The position numbers were made by a program, and so were the translations under genes. Below, piece after piece: positions 24,491-33,956 of a DNA stretch of 64,000 bases. Every line of letters begins with the position of its first letter. Position 1 is the stretch's first letter. The notes below the pieces were generated by a model. That model saw only the letters and a program-made list of their open reading frames with translations, had not been told where the DNA came from and made no database searches. Origin of the DNA: Kiritimatiellia bacterium (GTDB lineage Bacteria > Verrucomicrobiota > Kiritimatiellia > UBA8416 > JABMPJ01). The stretch lies in assembly GCA_030745755.1 (NCBI GenBank), contig JASLOA010000057.1, positions 1 through 64,000 of the forward strand, written 5' to 3'.

Positions 24491-25846
24491 TCAGTCTTCC
24501 CCAATCTGTGAGCGGACGAGGTCGGCTAGGGTGTTGGCGATGCGGTTGGCGGCTTCATCGGTGGGGGCTTCTACCATGACGCGGCAGATGGCTTGTGTGC
24601 CGGAGTAGCGGTTGAGGACGCGGCCACCGTCGCCCAGATCGGCTTCGGCTGCTGCGAGGGCATCATTGTAGCCGTTGAGGGTCTCAAGGGCGGGTTTATC
24701 ACGAACGGGAATGTTGATGAGAACCTGGGGTGATTCCGTCATGATTGACGCGAGCTCGGATAGCGTCTTGCCGGAGCGACGCATCGTGGCAACGAGCTGC
24801 AGGGCCGAAAGGATGCCGTCGCCTGTAGTGTGGTGGTTGAGGAAGATGATGTGGCCGGATTGCTCGCCGCCGAGTACGGCATCCTCCTTGATCATGAGTT
24901 CAAGCACGTTGCGATCTCCCACATCCGCTTCGGGATAGCTGATACCCATGCTGCCGAATGCACGGTGCAGTCCCACGTTGCTCATGCAGGTGATGACGAC
25001 CTTGTTGTTCTTGAGCTCGCCTGCCTCCTGCATACCCTTGGCGCAGATGGCGAGAAGGAAGTCGCCGGTAATCTCTCTGCACTTCTCATCTACGGCAATC
25101 AAGCGGTCACCGTCGCCATCAAAGGCCAATCCCAGGTCGGCGCCATGCTCACGCACGGCCGCCTTGAGGTCATCGGTGTACTGCGAGCCGCACTCGGCGT
25201 TGATGTTCTTCCCGTTCGGCTTGTTGTGGATGGGAATGACCTCAGCCCCGAGCTCCTGGAAGATGATGGGCGCTACCTTGTAGGTTGCGCCGTTAGCGCA
25301 GTCGAGCACCACCTTCATGCCTTCCAGATCCATGTCGGCCGGGAACGTGTTTTTGCAGAAAACGATATAGCGCCCGATGGCGTCGTCGATACGCTTGGCC
25401 CGACCGACCTCGGCGGCGGTGGGGCGAATATCGTTGATCTTACCGGTCGAAACCAGCATCTCAATCTCGGCCTCGTCCTCATCTGACAGTTTGAAGCCTG
25501 CACCGGAGAAGATCTTGATTCCATTGTCCTGGTAGGGGTTGTGGGAGGCGGAGATTACGATGCCCGCATCGGCCCGCATACTGCAGGTTGTGAAGGCAAT
25601 CCCCGGTGTAGGCATTGGTCCGAGGAGGAGTACATCCACGCCCATGGAGCAGATTCCAGCGGTCAGTGCATTTTCGATCATGTAGCCGCTCAGGCGTGTA
25701 TCTTTTCCGATGACGATGCGGTGGCGTTTCTCGTGACGCCGGCATATGTGGGCCGTGGCGCGCCCGATGGCCAGGGCCGTCTCAACTGTCATGGGTTGTA
25801 TGTTGGCAACGCCGCGAATTCCGTCGGTTCCGAAGAGTTTTGTCAT
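24491..25846 (-). CDS. glmM: Phosphoglucosamine mutase
   Basis: 451 residues. The phosphoserine is in ISASHNPYQDNGIKIF near residue 101, the metal loop is FDGDGDRLI and the sugar-binding region is GGEQSGHI; the N-terminus KLFGTDGIRGVAN is typical. GlmM converts glucosamine-6-phosphate to glucosamine-1-phosphate for UDP-GlcNAc. It is downstream of a beta-helix protein and glmS on the same strand, so all three are probably one amino-sugar unit. Confidence 0.96.
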   Translation of the reverse strand: MTKLFGTDGIRGVANIQPMTVETALAIGRATAHICRRHEKRHRIVIGKDTRLSGYMIENALTAGICSMGVDVLLLGPMPTPGIAFTTCSMRADAGIVISASHNPYQDNGIKIFSGAGFKLSDEDEAEIEMLVSTGKINDIRPTAAEVGRAKRIDDAIGRYIVFCKNTFPADMDLEGMKVVLDCANGATYKVAPIIFQELGAEVIPIHNKPNGKNINAECGSQYTDDLKAAVREHGADLGLAFDGDGDRLIAVDEKCREITGDFLLAICAKGMQEAGELKNNKVVITCMSNVGLHRAFGSMGISYPEADVGDRNVLELMIKEDAVLGGEQSGHIIFLNHHTTGDGILSALQLVATMRRSGKTLSELASIMTESPQVLINIPVRDKPALETLNGYNDALAAAEADLGDGGRVLNRYSGTQAICRVMVEAPTDEAANRIANTLADLVRSQIGED

Positions 25847-25887
25847 GGTTCTGATCCTGTTGCTCGGTTCTATGCCACCTGTCTGTC

Positions 25888-25975
25888 GCGGCTCGCCGGG
25901 GACGGCTCGCCCTACCTTACCCTCGGTGAAGATACGCCTATGACGAGGTAGGGCGAGCTGGTCCCAGCGAGCCGC
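25888..25975. repeat. Inverted repeat F overlapping the 3' end of the beta-helix gene
   Basis: Left arm 25888-25918 and right arm about 25945-25975 pair through GCGGCTCGC, CGAGCC and GCCCTACCT blocks. The right arm encodes the last residues (GSLGPARPTSS) of the upstream beta-helix gene, and its stop (25938-25940) lies in the loop. A single related arm is at 9317-9343. Confidence 0.7.
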
Positions 25976-27167
25976 TGGTTAGTTCGTCTACAATTCCCTG
26001 CAACCATTCCGTGCCTGTTTTGCGGGCGGCGGGAGTGAGTTGCTTAATGGTGTCGAGATAGCTGCTGCCGGTAACGGCCTCATCCAGGAATGCCTGGCGC
26101 TGTTCCCTGCTGCCCTCATGCGTGGCGTCGGCCTGGAGCCAGAGGCGCAGGTTCGGCCACTGGGCGATAAACTGTTCGTGGAGGGAATAGGGTGATTGGG
26201 GGAGACCATCCGGATGCTCGGCTCGGGCACGCTCGAGCGACTCGGTCAGGCGGAGGACAAACCGGTCGAGCTGTTTGATCCGCTCGGTGATCAGTTCATC
26301 CAGTCGCAACAATGCTCCGGCATGGCAGCGTCTGGCCGCGGGTTCCGCTGTGAAAAGCACACGCACGTGTCGGTACCACTCGCGCAGGGCATGAAGGTTG
26401 CCCAGGTAGGTCCGGTTATTGGTCAGGATGCGCGTGATATTGCCGTAGAGGCCGGGCTGATAGGGGCGGGGCCGCGCTCTGGGAGCGGCCGAGCCCGTGA
26501 TCAACAGTCCGGGCTCCAGAACGTCGCGCCGGTGAATCGTGCCGGCGGCAAGTACGGTGCCGTAGGCGATTCGCACGGGGCCTACGATGCCGCCCTGTCC
26601 GCCCAGGAAGATCGGGGGCTGGTCCAGCATGACACCCCGGGGCACGTCACCCATGAGCGAGGGGGTTGCCTTGTCACGGTGCGGGGTATAGTTGAAGTGG
26701 ATATACGAAGAGCCGACTTCACTGTGGTCGGAGCGACTCGTGCCGCCTGTCATCATGCAATCGCAGAAGTTGATCAAGCTGCCCAGAACCACGTGCGGCA
26801 TCAGGATGGTTTGCTTCAGGCCCACGCTGTGGGCGCAGGAGGATCCTTCTTCCAACAGGCATCCCGGCCGGATGTGGGCGCCGGGTCCCACGTCAACTCC
26901 GTCGAGGACGGTGCAGCGCGAGAAGCTGCCGCTGCCGAGGGCTACTCCGGATCCGATCTGGCTGTCTTTGAGAACGACAGGTCCTTCGCTTCCGATGACG
27001 CTACCGGGCCCGATAGCAAGGTCGGTTCCGCTCAGTCGTGTGCCCGGATGCAGAACGCTACCGGCCTCAATACGGTCGAGGTCTACGTCTTCGGCAATAT
27101 ACACCTGGTCCGGGACAGGGATGATGACGCCTGATGCCTTGAGCGCCGCGAGTCGTGTGTCCGCCAT
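25938..27167 (-). CDS. Left-handed beta-helix protein (GlmU acetyltransferase-like)
   Basis: 409 residues. Residues about 25-230 show hexapeptide-repeat (LbetaH) features (GSVLHPGTRL, IGPGSVIGSEGPV, GVDVGPGAHIRPGC, GGIVGPVRIAYGTVLAAGTI). GGTSRSDHSEVGSSYIHFN resembles the UDP-GlcNAc-binding turn region of GlmU-like proteins. There is no N-terminal pyrophosphorylase domain. The C-terminal about 170 residues are helical. It sits 8 nt after glmS and 91 nt before glmM, so it may supply the acetyl- or uridylyl-transfer step or bind the sugar nucleotide. The last about 11 residues come from a repeat arm. Confidence 0.72.
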   Translation of the reverse strand: MADTRLAALKASGVIIPVPDQVYIAEDVDLDRIEAGSVLHPGTRLSGTDLAIGPGSVIGSEGPVVLKDSQIGSGVALGSGSFSRCTVLDGVDVGPGAHIRPGCLLEEGSSCAHSVGLKQTILMPHVVLGSLINFCDCMMTGGTSRSDHSEVGSSYIHFNYTPHRDKATPSLMGDVPRGVMLDQPPIFLGGQGGIVGPVRIAYGTVLAAGTIHRRDVLEPGLLITGSAAPRARPRPYQPGLYGNITRILTNNRTYLGNLHALREWYRHVRVLFTAEPAARRCHAGALLRLDELITERIKQLDRFVLRLTESLERARAEHPDGLPQSPYSLHEQFIAQWPNLRLWLQADATHEGSREQRQAFLDEAVTGSSYLDTIKQLTPAARKTGTEWLQGIVDELTSGSLGPARPTSS

Positions 27168-27175
27168 CAGTCTTC

Positions 27176-29020
27176 CTATTCCACGGTTACAGACTTGGCC
27201 AGGTTGCGGGGTTGATCGATTTCGCAGCCCCTGGCTTTGGCCACGTAGTAGGCGAAAATCTGCTCGGCGATGACGACGGGGATTGGGGCGATGAACTCCT
27301 GGCAGCGCGGAACCCAGATCACATCGTCACAGTAGGCTTCGATGTCGCTGTCGCCTTCGGTGGCGATGGCGATCACGGGCGATTTGCGCGCGCGACACTC
27401 CTGCATATTGCCGATTGTCTTTTCCTTGTCCGGGAGATCGGGTACGGGAACAATCACCGGCACGTTCTCATCGAGCAGTGCGATGGGACCATGCTTCAGC
27501 TCGGCGGCGTGATAGCCCTCGGCGTGCATGTATGAGATTTCCTTCAGTTTCAGCGCGCCTTCCAGTGCGGCGGGGAACATGTAGCCGCGGCCAATATAGA
27601 AGGCGTCCTCGGCGGCGGCATATTTCTCGGCGATCGCCTTGATCTCGGATTCGCGTTCCAGCACGGCCGCTGCAATATCCGGGAGTCGGGCCAGCTCGCG
27701 CACCATTTCGCGTCCGGCACCGGCGGAGAGCCGGCGCGTGCGACCAAACATGATGGCCATCTCGGCCAGAACCGCCACCTGGCAGGTAAACGCTTTTGTG
27801 GAGGCGACGCCAATTTCAGGCCCGGCGTGCAAGTAAGCGCCGCGTCCTGTTTCACGGGCAATTGTGGAGCCGACCACGTTACAGACACCCAAAACCATGG
27901 CGCCCTTCATGAGCCCTTCGCGCACGGCGGCCAGCGTGTCAGCCGTTTCGCCCGACTGGCTGATCGCGACCATGCAGGTGTTCGGTTCGATGATGGGATT
28001 GCGGTAGCGGAATTCGGCGGCCTGTTGAATATCGGCGGGGATATTGGCGAAGTCTTCGAAGTAGTATTTGCCGACCATCCCGGCGTAGTAGGAGGTCCCG
28101 CAGGCCGCCAGGATAATGCGTGGTACGCGGGCCATGTCCAGGGGCGACATGCGCAGGCCGCCCAGGCGTACGGTGCCTTCGGCTTCATCGAGGCGTCCGC
28201 GCAGGCCCGTGGCGATGGCGCTGGGCTGCTCATGGATTTCTTTGAGCATGAAATGCTCGTAGCCGCCCTTCTCGATCTCGTCGACGTCCCAATCGATCAG
28301 GGTGGACTCGCGTGAGACAGACGTGCTTGAGGTAGAGCTGATATTCACATCGCCGCCGGTGGCGGTGACGATATCGCCATCGTTGAGGAAGACCACCTGC
28401 TTGGTGCGGCTGACGATGGCGCTGACATCCGATGCGACGATTGTTTCGTCGTCGGCCAGTCCAACGACGATCGGGCTGCCGCTGCGGGCCGCGATGACTG
28501 TGCCCGGGTGCCTGGTTGAGATGACGGCGATGCCGTAGGTGCCGGTCAGGCGCTTGATGGCGGCCGTAACGGCGGCGAGCAGATCGCCCTGGTAGCATTG
28601 CTGGACCAGGTGGGCGATGACCTCGGAGTCGGTCTCGCTATTGAACGTGCAGCCCTTCTCGATGAGGTGCGCTTTGAGTTCGGCATAGTTCTCGATGATG
28701 CCGTTGTGCACCACCGCGATTTCCTTGTTGTCGCTCCAGTGCGGGTGGGCATTGGCCTGGGTGGGGGCGCCATGCGTGGCCCAGCGCGTGTGGCCTATGC
28801 CCATGGCGGAGAACGACTTGGTTTCGGGCAGCTCAGCCTGCATGCTAGCTTCGAGGTCGGCGATCTTCCCCGAGGTCTTGACCGTTGTGAGCTCGGGTTC
28901 TCCCTCGGCATAGAGCGCGACCCCGGCGGAGTCATATCCCCTGTACTCCAGCCGCCTCAGCCCGGAGACGAGGATTCCGCCCACATCAGCTTCGCCTGTA
29001 TACCCCACGATTCCGCACAT
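27176..29020 (-). CDS. glmS: Glutamine-fructose-6-phosphate aminotransferase (isomerizing)
   Basis: 614 residues. The glutaminase nucleophile is Cys2 (MCGIVGYTGEADV), then RLEYRGYDSAGVAL and HTRWATHGAPTQANAHPH. Two SIS domains follow (ACGTSYYAGMVGKYYFE, SQSGETADTL) and the C-terminus is EIDQPRNLAKSVTVE, as in the family. It makes glucosamine-6-phosphate. Only 42 nt separate it from the upstream glycosyltransferase gene on the same strand, too short for a glmS ribozyme. Confidence 0.97.
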   Translation of the reverse strand: MCGIVGYTGEADVGGILVSGLRRLEYRGYDSAGVALYAEGEPELTTVKTSGKIADLEASMQAELPETKSFSAMGIGHTRWATHGAPTQANAHPHWSDNKEIAVVHNGIIENYAELKAHLIEKGCTFNSETDSEVIAHLVQQCYQGDLLAAVTAAIKRLTGTYGIAVISTRHPGTVIAARSGSPIVVGLADDETIVASDVSAIVSRTKQVVFLNDGDIVTATGGDVNISSTSSTSVSRESTLIDWDVDEIEKGGYEHFMLKEIHEQPSAIATGLRGRLDEAEGTVRLGGLRMSPLDMARVPRIILAACGTSYYAGMVGKYYFEDFANIPADIQQAAEFRYRNPIIEPNTCMVAISQSGETADTLAAVREGLMKGAMVLGVCNVVGSTIARETGRGAYLHAGPEIGVASTKAFTCQVAVLAEMAIMFGRTRRLSAGAGREMVRELARLPDIAAAVLERESEIKAIAEKYAAAEDAFYIGRGYMFPAALEGALKLKEISYMHAEGYHAAELKHGPIALLDENVPVIVPVPDLPDKEKTIGNMQECRARKSPVIAIATEGDSDIEAYCDDVIWVPRCQEFIAPIPVVIAEQIFAYYVAKARGCEIDQPRNLAKSVTVE

Positions 29021-29062
29021 GCTGTTTCTCCTGTTTCCTGTAGAGTAGCGCCACTTCTCCTC

Positions 29063-30244
29063 TTAGACAAGTTGAACGCAGTCCGGACGCGATGCGCCTT
29101 TGCACAGCCATTCATACACGGCGAGCATCTGTGTGGTGACCACCTCCCATGTGAACCGCTCGCGCACCAGGCGCTGTCCTTTCTGCCCCATATCGGCGCG
29201 GGCCATATCTGGCATGGTTGTGATGTCCTCAAGGCCTTGTCGCACTCCAGTTGCTGTTGCGCTCATTTCGATCGCCGCCCCAGTCGAGACGCCCTCGGGG
29301 ATATTGCATTGCGGGGTAATGCCGACCGGCAGACCATATGACCATGCCTCAAGCACGGCTATGGGCATCCCCTCGCTGTACGATGGAAGTATGAAGGCCG
29401 TAGCGTGTTGAAACGCTCCTGCTTTCTCGATCCCGTGGAGGGGGCCCGCAAACCAGACGCCGTCGGATATGCCCAGCTCAGCGGCCTGGCGTTCCAGCTC
29501 GGCCCGGTGCCCCCCCTGATCCCATCCCCCGATGACCAGGCACCAGGACTGGCGCGTGCCAGGTCGATCGTGAAGCAGTGCCGCCCAGCCCTGCAGGAGG
29601 TCGGCCAATCCCTTCTTCGGGTGCAGGCGACCCAGAAAGAGAATGACGTGTCGCCCTCCCACTGTCTCCGTCGGCCACGGCGCGGGATGCTCGGTTTCGG
29701 TATCTGGCATGTCGATCCCATTTGGCACCACGCAGATCGGGTTAGTGAGGCCATAGGCCCTCATGGATGCCGCTTCAGATTCGCAGAGGGCATGGAGACA
29801 TGCGGCGTGTTGCAGATGACGACGCTGAAAGCAGGCTGCGGCGATCTGCTTCTTCAGTCGTGAGTTGGCGAGGGCCCAGGGATCCAACATGCCTCGTGGT
29901 GACACCAGGTAGGGGCGTCTGTGGCGCCTGGCCCATCGGGTACAGACCACCGAGGGATATTGCCATAGCCCGTGGCAGTGCACGAGGTCTGGAGCCAGTG
30001 TATCCAGCTTGGCCGCGTAGCCGGGTGCATAGGCGAAAGAGTGCGGTCGACGCGTATCGAAGAGGTGCATGCCGATGTTCTGCCAGGCGCTGAGGTCTTC
30101 GTCGCTGTATGTGTCACGTACACCCAGCACATCGATCTCAATGCCGCGTGCCAGAAGGTTCATCGACAGCTTGCGTGTGGAGACAAAGAGGCCTCCCGCC
30201 AAGCGCGATATGGACGATGTCAGGACAGCACAGTGCATAGGCAT
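29063..30244 (-). CDS. Glycosyltransferase family 4
   Basis: 393 residues. N-terminal GGLFVSTRKLSMNLLARG is the acceptor side; VVPNGIDMP, ILFLGRLHPKKGLADLL, WFAGPLHGIEKAGAFQHATAFILPSYSEGMPIAVLEAWSYGLP (ExxxxxxxE at the donor site) define the GT4 fold. It transfers a sugar from a nucleotide donor, probably in surface glycan synthesis. The start has two Met options (30244 and 30238). It may be read through to glmS. Confidence 0.85.
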   Translation of the reverse strand: MPMHCAVLTSSISRLAGGLFVSTRKLSMNLLARGIEIDVLGVRDTYSDEDLSAWQNIGMHLFDTRRPHSFAYAPGYAAKLDTLAPDLVHCHGLWQYPSVVCTRWARRHRRPYLVSPRGMLDPWALANSRLKKQIAAACFQRRHLQHAACLHALCESEAASMRAYGLTNPICVVPNGIDMPDTETEHPAPWPTETVGGRHVILFLGRLHPKKGLADLLQGWAALLHDRPGTRQSWCLVIGGWDQGGHRAELERQAAELGISDGVWFAGPLHGIEKAGAFQHATAFILPSYSEGMPIAVLEAWSYGLPVGITPQCNIPEGVSTGAAIEMSATATGVRQGLEDITTMPDMARADMGQKGQRLVRERFTWEVVTTQMLAVYEWLCKGASRPDCVQLV

Positions 30245-30403
30245 CTCATCAATGTATCAACATGCGGAACAACCCGTGGTCCAGTGGTAATAGCCGCTTC
30301 ACCGGGTTAGGGACAGCGGCAACCTCACGGGACCCTCCCCAGCGGGGCCAATCCTATACCAGAAGGACCCCGAACGCCAACATCGAGTCGTCGAACGCAG
30401 ATC

Positions 30404-30440
30404 TTGTGTCGGTGTGGTATCAGTGACTAGTATGGACGTA
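30404..30440 (+). promoter_or_regulatory. Candidate promoter of the plus-strand GT4 gene
   Basis: TTGTGT at 30404-30409, an 18-nt spacer and TAGTAT at 30428-30433 lie right before the ATG at 30440. Transcription would start at or next to the start codon, so the mRNA may be leaderless. Confidence 0.4.
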
Positions 30441-31648
30441 TGCGTGTAGCGGTTCTCTTCCTGAGGTTCGGTCCCTATCACCTGGCACGGCTCGAAGCGG
30501 CAGGAGAACGACTGGCCAGAGATGGTGACGAGCTGATCGGCATCGAGATCGCACCAACAAGTCACGTCTACACGTGGGATACCGTGACTGGAGGGCATCA
30601 TTTTCGCAAGGTGACCTTGTTCGAGGACCGTGTTCACGAGGACATTCCGAAACAGGAGGTCCGCTCGGCGGTTAGAACGGCGCTTGAACAGGTCGATCCG
30701 ACCATGGTGGCCTTACCCGGCTGGAGCTGTCGGGAGTCGCTTGCCGCGCTCCACTGGGCCATGGGGCGAGGGGTGCCGACCATAATGATGAGTGCGAGTA
30801 CGCGGACGGACTTTGCACGCCATTGGTGGTCGGAGCGAATCAAGTGCGGCGTGGTGCGGTGCTGTAGCGCCGGCCTGGTTGGGGGGCAGCGTCATGCGGA
30901 CTACATGGCCGAGCTGGGAATGGAGCGCGATCGTATCTTCCCTGGCTATGACGTGGTCGATAACGACTACTTCCGCACCGGTGCGGATCATGCGCGGGAG
31001 CAGGATGCTGAACTGCGCGAACGCTACCATCTGCCACGGCGCTATTTCCTGGTGTCGAGTCGCTTTGTGCCCAAGAAGAATCTGGCGCGATTGCTGACAG
31101 CCTACGCGCGCTACCGGGAGGCGGCCGGTACAACCGCCTGGGACCTGGTGCTCTGTGGTGACGGCCCGCTACGTGGTGAGCTTGAGGCCGCAGTCGACCA
31201 CATGGACCTTCGCACATCGGTACATTTCCCCGGGTTTGTGCAGTACGGCGAGCTTCCCGAGTACTACGGACTGGCGTCCGCATTCGTGCTCGCAAGTACG
31301 GTTGAGCAATGGGGCCTGGTGGTTAACGAGGCCGCCTCGGCTGGGCTGGCGTTGCTGGTGTCGGACCGTTGCGGATGTGCGCCGGAACTCGTTGTGGATG
31401 GACGGAACGGGTATGTGCTCGACCCGCTGGATGAGGCCGGCATAGCCGCAGCGATGCAGCGGCTGAGCGATGACCCGGAGGGCGCTGCCCGGATGGGGCA
31501 GGCATCGCAGGAGATTGTGAGTGACTTCTCGCCTCGCCGGTTCGCAGATGAGCTGGTTTCAGCTGCGGTGTGCGCTATAGAGAAACCACGGGTCAACCCA
31601 ACGGTTGCGGACAGAATGATCGTCAGGCTGATGGCGACTCTGCGGTAG
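30440..31648 (+). CDS. Glycosyltransferase family 4
   Basis: 402 residues. FLVSSRFVPKKNLARLL starts the donor-binding half; VLCGDGPLRGELE, VHFPGFVQYGELPEYYGLASAFVLAS and EQWGLVVNEAASAGLALLVSD carry the E-x7-E signature. The 5' half has RFGPYHLARL typical of acceptor binding. It lies divergent to the other GT4 gene. Its 3' end overlaps the convergent acetyltransferase gene by 26 nt. Confidence 0.85.
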   Translation: MRVAVLFLRFGPYHLARLEAAGERLARDGDELIGIEIAPTSHVYTWDTVTGGHHFRKVTLFEDRVHEDIPKQEVRSAVRTALEQVDPTMVALPGWSCRESLAALHWAMGRGVPTIMMSASTRTDFARHWWSERIKCGVVRCCSAGLVGGQRHADYMAELGMERDRIFPGYDVVDNDYFRTGADHAREQDAELRERYHLPRRYFLVSSRFVPKKNLARLLTAYARYREAAGTTAWDLVLCGDGPLRGELEAAVDHMDLRTSVHFPGFVQYGELPEYYGLASAFVLASTVEQWGLVVNEAASAGLALLVSDRCGCAPELVVDGRNGYVLDPLDEAGIAAAMQRLSDDPEGAARMGQASQEIVSDFSPRRFADELVSAAVCAIEKPRVNPTVADRMIVRLMATLR

Positions 31649-32207
31649 CGTCCTGTCTGTCGCGGCTCTTGATGAGTCGGGCGGGATGTCCGCCCACGAC
31701 GCTCCATGGTTCCACGTTGCCGGTCACGACCGCCCGGGCACCGACCACGGCACCATCACCAATTTCAGCTCCCGGCCCTACGAAAGCGTCTGCCGCAATC
31801 CAGACATGTTCGCCCACATGAATGGGGTCGCGCTGTAGCGGGAAAGCCGGATCTGTGTAGTCGTGTGTGCCTGCGCACAGGTGGGCGCCCTGCGAGACAA
31901 CGGTGTCGTCGCCAATGCTTATCTCGCCCAGGTTATAGAGCTTCACGTTTTCGCCAATGAGGCAACGGTTGCCCAGGGTCAGTTGCCAGGGCATCTCGAT
32001 CCACGTGGATGCACGCAACGCGGTGTTCCGACCGACGCGTGCTCCAAAGAGACGCAGGAGTGACGCACGCAGACCCGGTATCCGCCAGTGTGCTACGCGC
32101 CACAATGTGAACCACACCAGTCGCCAGGCCCCGCGCCGCAGATATGTCGGTGGGGAGTAGGGCCAACGCTCGCGTTGAACCGGTGTTGAACTGTTCGCTG
32201 CGCTCAT
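31623..32207 (-). CDS. WcaF-like acetyltransferase (LbetaH)
   Basis: 194 residues from the ATG at 32207, which has a GAGGAGG ribosome site 6 nt upstream; the frame continues to 32258 but would overlap the flippase gene. WPYSPPTYLRRGAWRLVWFT is the N-terminal helix, then the hexapeptide helix (LGNRCLIGENVKLYNLGEI, IGDDTVVSQGAHLCAGTHDY, GPGAEIGDGAVVGARAVV). It is of the colanic-acid-type acetyltransferase family and would modify an exported glycan. It follows the flippase closely. Confidence 0.85.
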   Translation of the reverse strand: MSAANSSTPVQRERWPYSPPTYLRRGAWRLVWFTLWRVAHWRIPGLRASLLRLFGARVGRNTALRASTWIEMPWQLTLGNRCLIGENVKLYNLGEISIGDDTVVSQGAHLCAGTHDYTDPAFPLQRDPIHVGEHVWIAADAFVGPGAEIGDGAVVGARAVVTGNVEPWSVVGGHPARLIKSRDRQDATAESPSA

Positions 32208-32208
32208 G

Positions 32209-33840
32209 CTATCCCTCCTCTGATCCTTCAGTAGTTGGCTGGTCTGCCGTGTGGGCATGCCTCTCGCGCCACGTGACTATCGCTGCGGCCAGCATGGCTT
32301 TCAAGTCTTTGCGATCGGTCTGTGTTAGAGAGACAAACCAGATGCTTGGCAAGTATGCCAGGCCACAAACGAAGAACTGCGCCACAATTTCAGGCAGGTT
32401 CGTTGGCGTCCAGATCTGGCGAAGAAGCAGGCACGCGCCAACCAGTGGTACTGCGCCCAGCAGCGCACGCATAGCCCCCCGTACAAAGACGCCGTACCCC
32501 AACGAGATGTGCTTGCACAGAAGATAGGGATGGCAGATTACCTCAAGCAGAAACAGCGAGATCAGGCTTCCCGTGGCAATACCCAGCAGTCCCATGCCCG
32601 CCACCTTCACGAGCGTGATGCTGAGCACGATATTGAGACCGCCGCCGCAGAGTGTCGCTAAGACGGCCCCTCGAATCTTACGATTCGCGTAAAGCGCCTC
32701 CTTGGACACGATCCCAGCGCCGCTCATCAGCAGGGCACACATAATGATCCGCATCACGGGTACGCTTTCCATGACGAATGCAGACTTCAGCCACAGGCGC
32801 AGAAAGTCTTCTGCCTGGATGAAGAGGAGCAGACAGGGGCAGGCCAGGATGATGAAACAGTAACGCGTTGCGCGCGCCACCATGGAGCGTAACGTGTCGA
32901 GCTGGCCGACAGCCACCTTCGCAATCATCGTGGGACCCATGATCAGAACGAACGACGACGCGAACATGCTGATCTGCGGAAACCAGCGCTGGGCTACGTT
33001 GTAGTTCACAACCTGCTGGATCCCCAGCTCATTCAGGTTCGAGATCATAATGGAGTCGGTCGCATAGTAGAGCAAGGCTCCCAGTGATCCAAATACGGTC
33101 AGACCGCCGAATTGGGCGAGCTCTTTCATCTCGCGACGCGCTCCGGGAGCAAAGAGTCGTATCCTGATCTCGGAGATTCCCCGGCGCCCGAACGGGATCA
33201 CTATCGCCCAGAGAGCCAGGAGTCGTACTGCCACAGACAGTCCCACCCAGACCACAATTGAGGCTCGCCAGTAGACGAACAGGGGGATGATGATCGCCGC
33301 CGGAACCAGCACGCCTACCGCGCTGGAGATGGATTTGAGATAGAGCCGCTGCGTTATGTATATGGACGAGGCATAGACAGAGCTGATGATGTGAATGGCC
33401 GACCCAGCGCCAAAGATGATCAGTACCCGCTTGGCGGGAAGTATAAGGTGCAACGGTAGATCGAATAGCACATGTGCAAAGATGGCAAGCAGCACTGTCG
33501 CTGCGGCGATGGTGAGTGCCACGAGGACTGAGAGGATCAGCCCTGCTGACAGGACCGCATTCATGCGGTCATATTTGCCTTGCGCGTAGTAGCCGGCCGC
33601 AATCCGGTTATAGGACATCCCGACAGCGAAGGCGAGAATGGTGACAAACTCCAGGGTCTGGTGGGCGAGTGCCTGCAGGCCGTAGGCTGGCTTGCCTATG
33701 TGGCGCAGCAGAAAAGGCAGCAGCAGGAAGCTGACCACCATGGTGACGGACATCGCGAGGTATCGGCTCACGGTATCGAACGCCACGCGTTGGTTTGGAA
33801 CGGTGGGTCCAGGGGTGCCGGTGTCGTGGCGGTCTGACAA
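32209..33840 (-). CDS. Oligosaccharide flippase (Wzx-like, MOP family)
   Basis: 543 residues with about 12-14 hydrophobic helices. The start is TTG at 33840, supported by GGGAG 6 nt upstream. Segments such as MVVSFLLLPFLLRHIGKPAYGLQAL and AAATVLLAIFAHVLFDLPLHLIL match the polysaccharide flippase fold. It would move lipid-linked repeat units across the inner membrane. It is first in a two-gene unit with the WcaF-like acetyltransferase (2-nt gap). Confidence 0.82.
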   Translation of the reverse strand: MSDRHDTGTPGPTVPNQRVAFDTVSRYLAMSVTMVVSFLLLPFLLRHIGKPAYGLQALAHQTLEFVTILAFAVGMSYNRIAAGYYAQGKYDRMNAVLSAGLILSVLVALTIAAATVLLAIFAHVLFDLPLHLILPAKRVLIIFGAGSAIHIISSVYASSIYITQRLYLKSISSAVGVLVPAAIIIPLFVYWRASIVVWVGLSVAVRLLALWAIVIPFGRRGISEIRIRLFAPGARREMKELAQFGGLTVFGSLGALLYYATDSIMISNLNELGIQQVVNYNVAQRWFPQISMFASSFVLIMGPTMIAKVAVGQLDTLRSMVARATRYCFIILACPCLLLFIQAEDFLRLWLKSAFVMESVPVMRIIMCALLMSGAGIVSKEALYANRKIRGAVLATLCGGGLNIVLSITLVKVAGMGLLGIATGSLISLFLLEVICHPYLLCKHISLGYGVFVRGAMRALLGAVPLVGACLLLRQIWTPTNLPEIVAQFFVCGLAYLPSIWFVSLTQTDRKDLKAMLAAAIVTWRERHAHTADQPTTEGSEEG

Positions 33841-33956
33841 GATTGCTCCCTTGGGCGCGCTTGATTCTCAAGCTGTTGGTCTGAGACTGCACGAGTTTAG
33901 ATTGACGCGCAACCGCTTTCTTCCCCACCATGCTGTGAACGTGCTGAGGGTGCAAC

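Noticed and set aside
26196-27134. 312-codon plus-strand ORF opposite the beta-helix gene
   Set aside because: The minus-strand protein shows regular hexapeptide repeats and fits the glmS-glmM operon.
29021-29062. glmS ribozyme upstream of glmS
   Set aside because: Only 42 nt separate glmS from the upstream gene, too short for the ribozyme, and none of its helices were seen.
30271-30345. tRNA-like stretch (GTGGTCCAGTGGTAATAGC)
   Set aside because: It resembles a tRNA D-arm, but no matching acceptor stem, anticodon loop or T-arm can be drawn around it.
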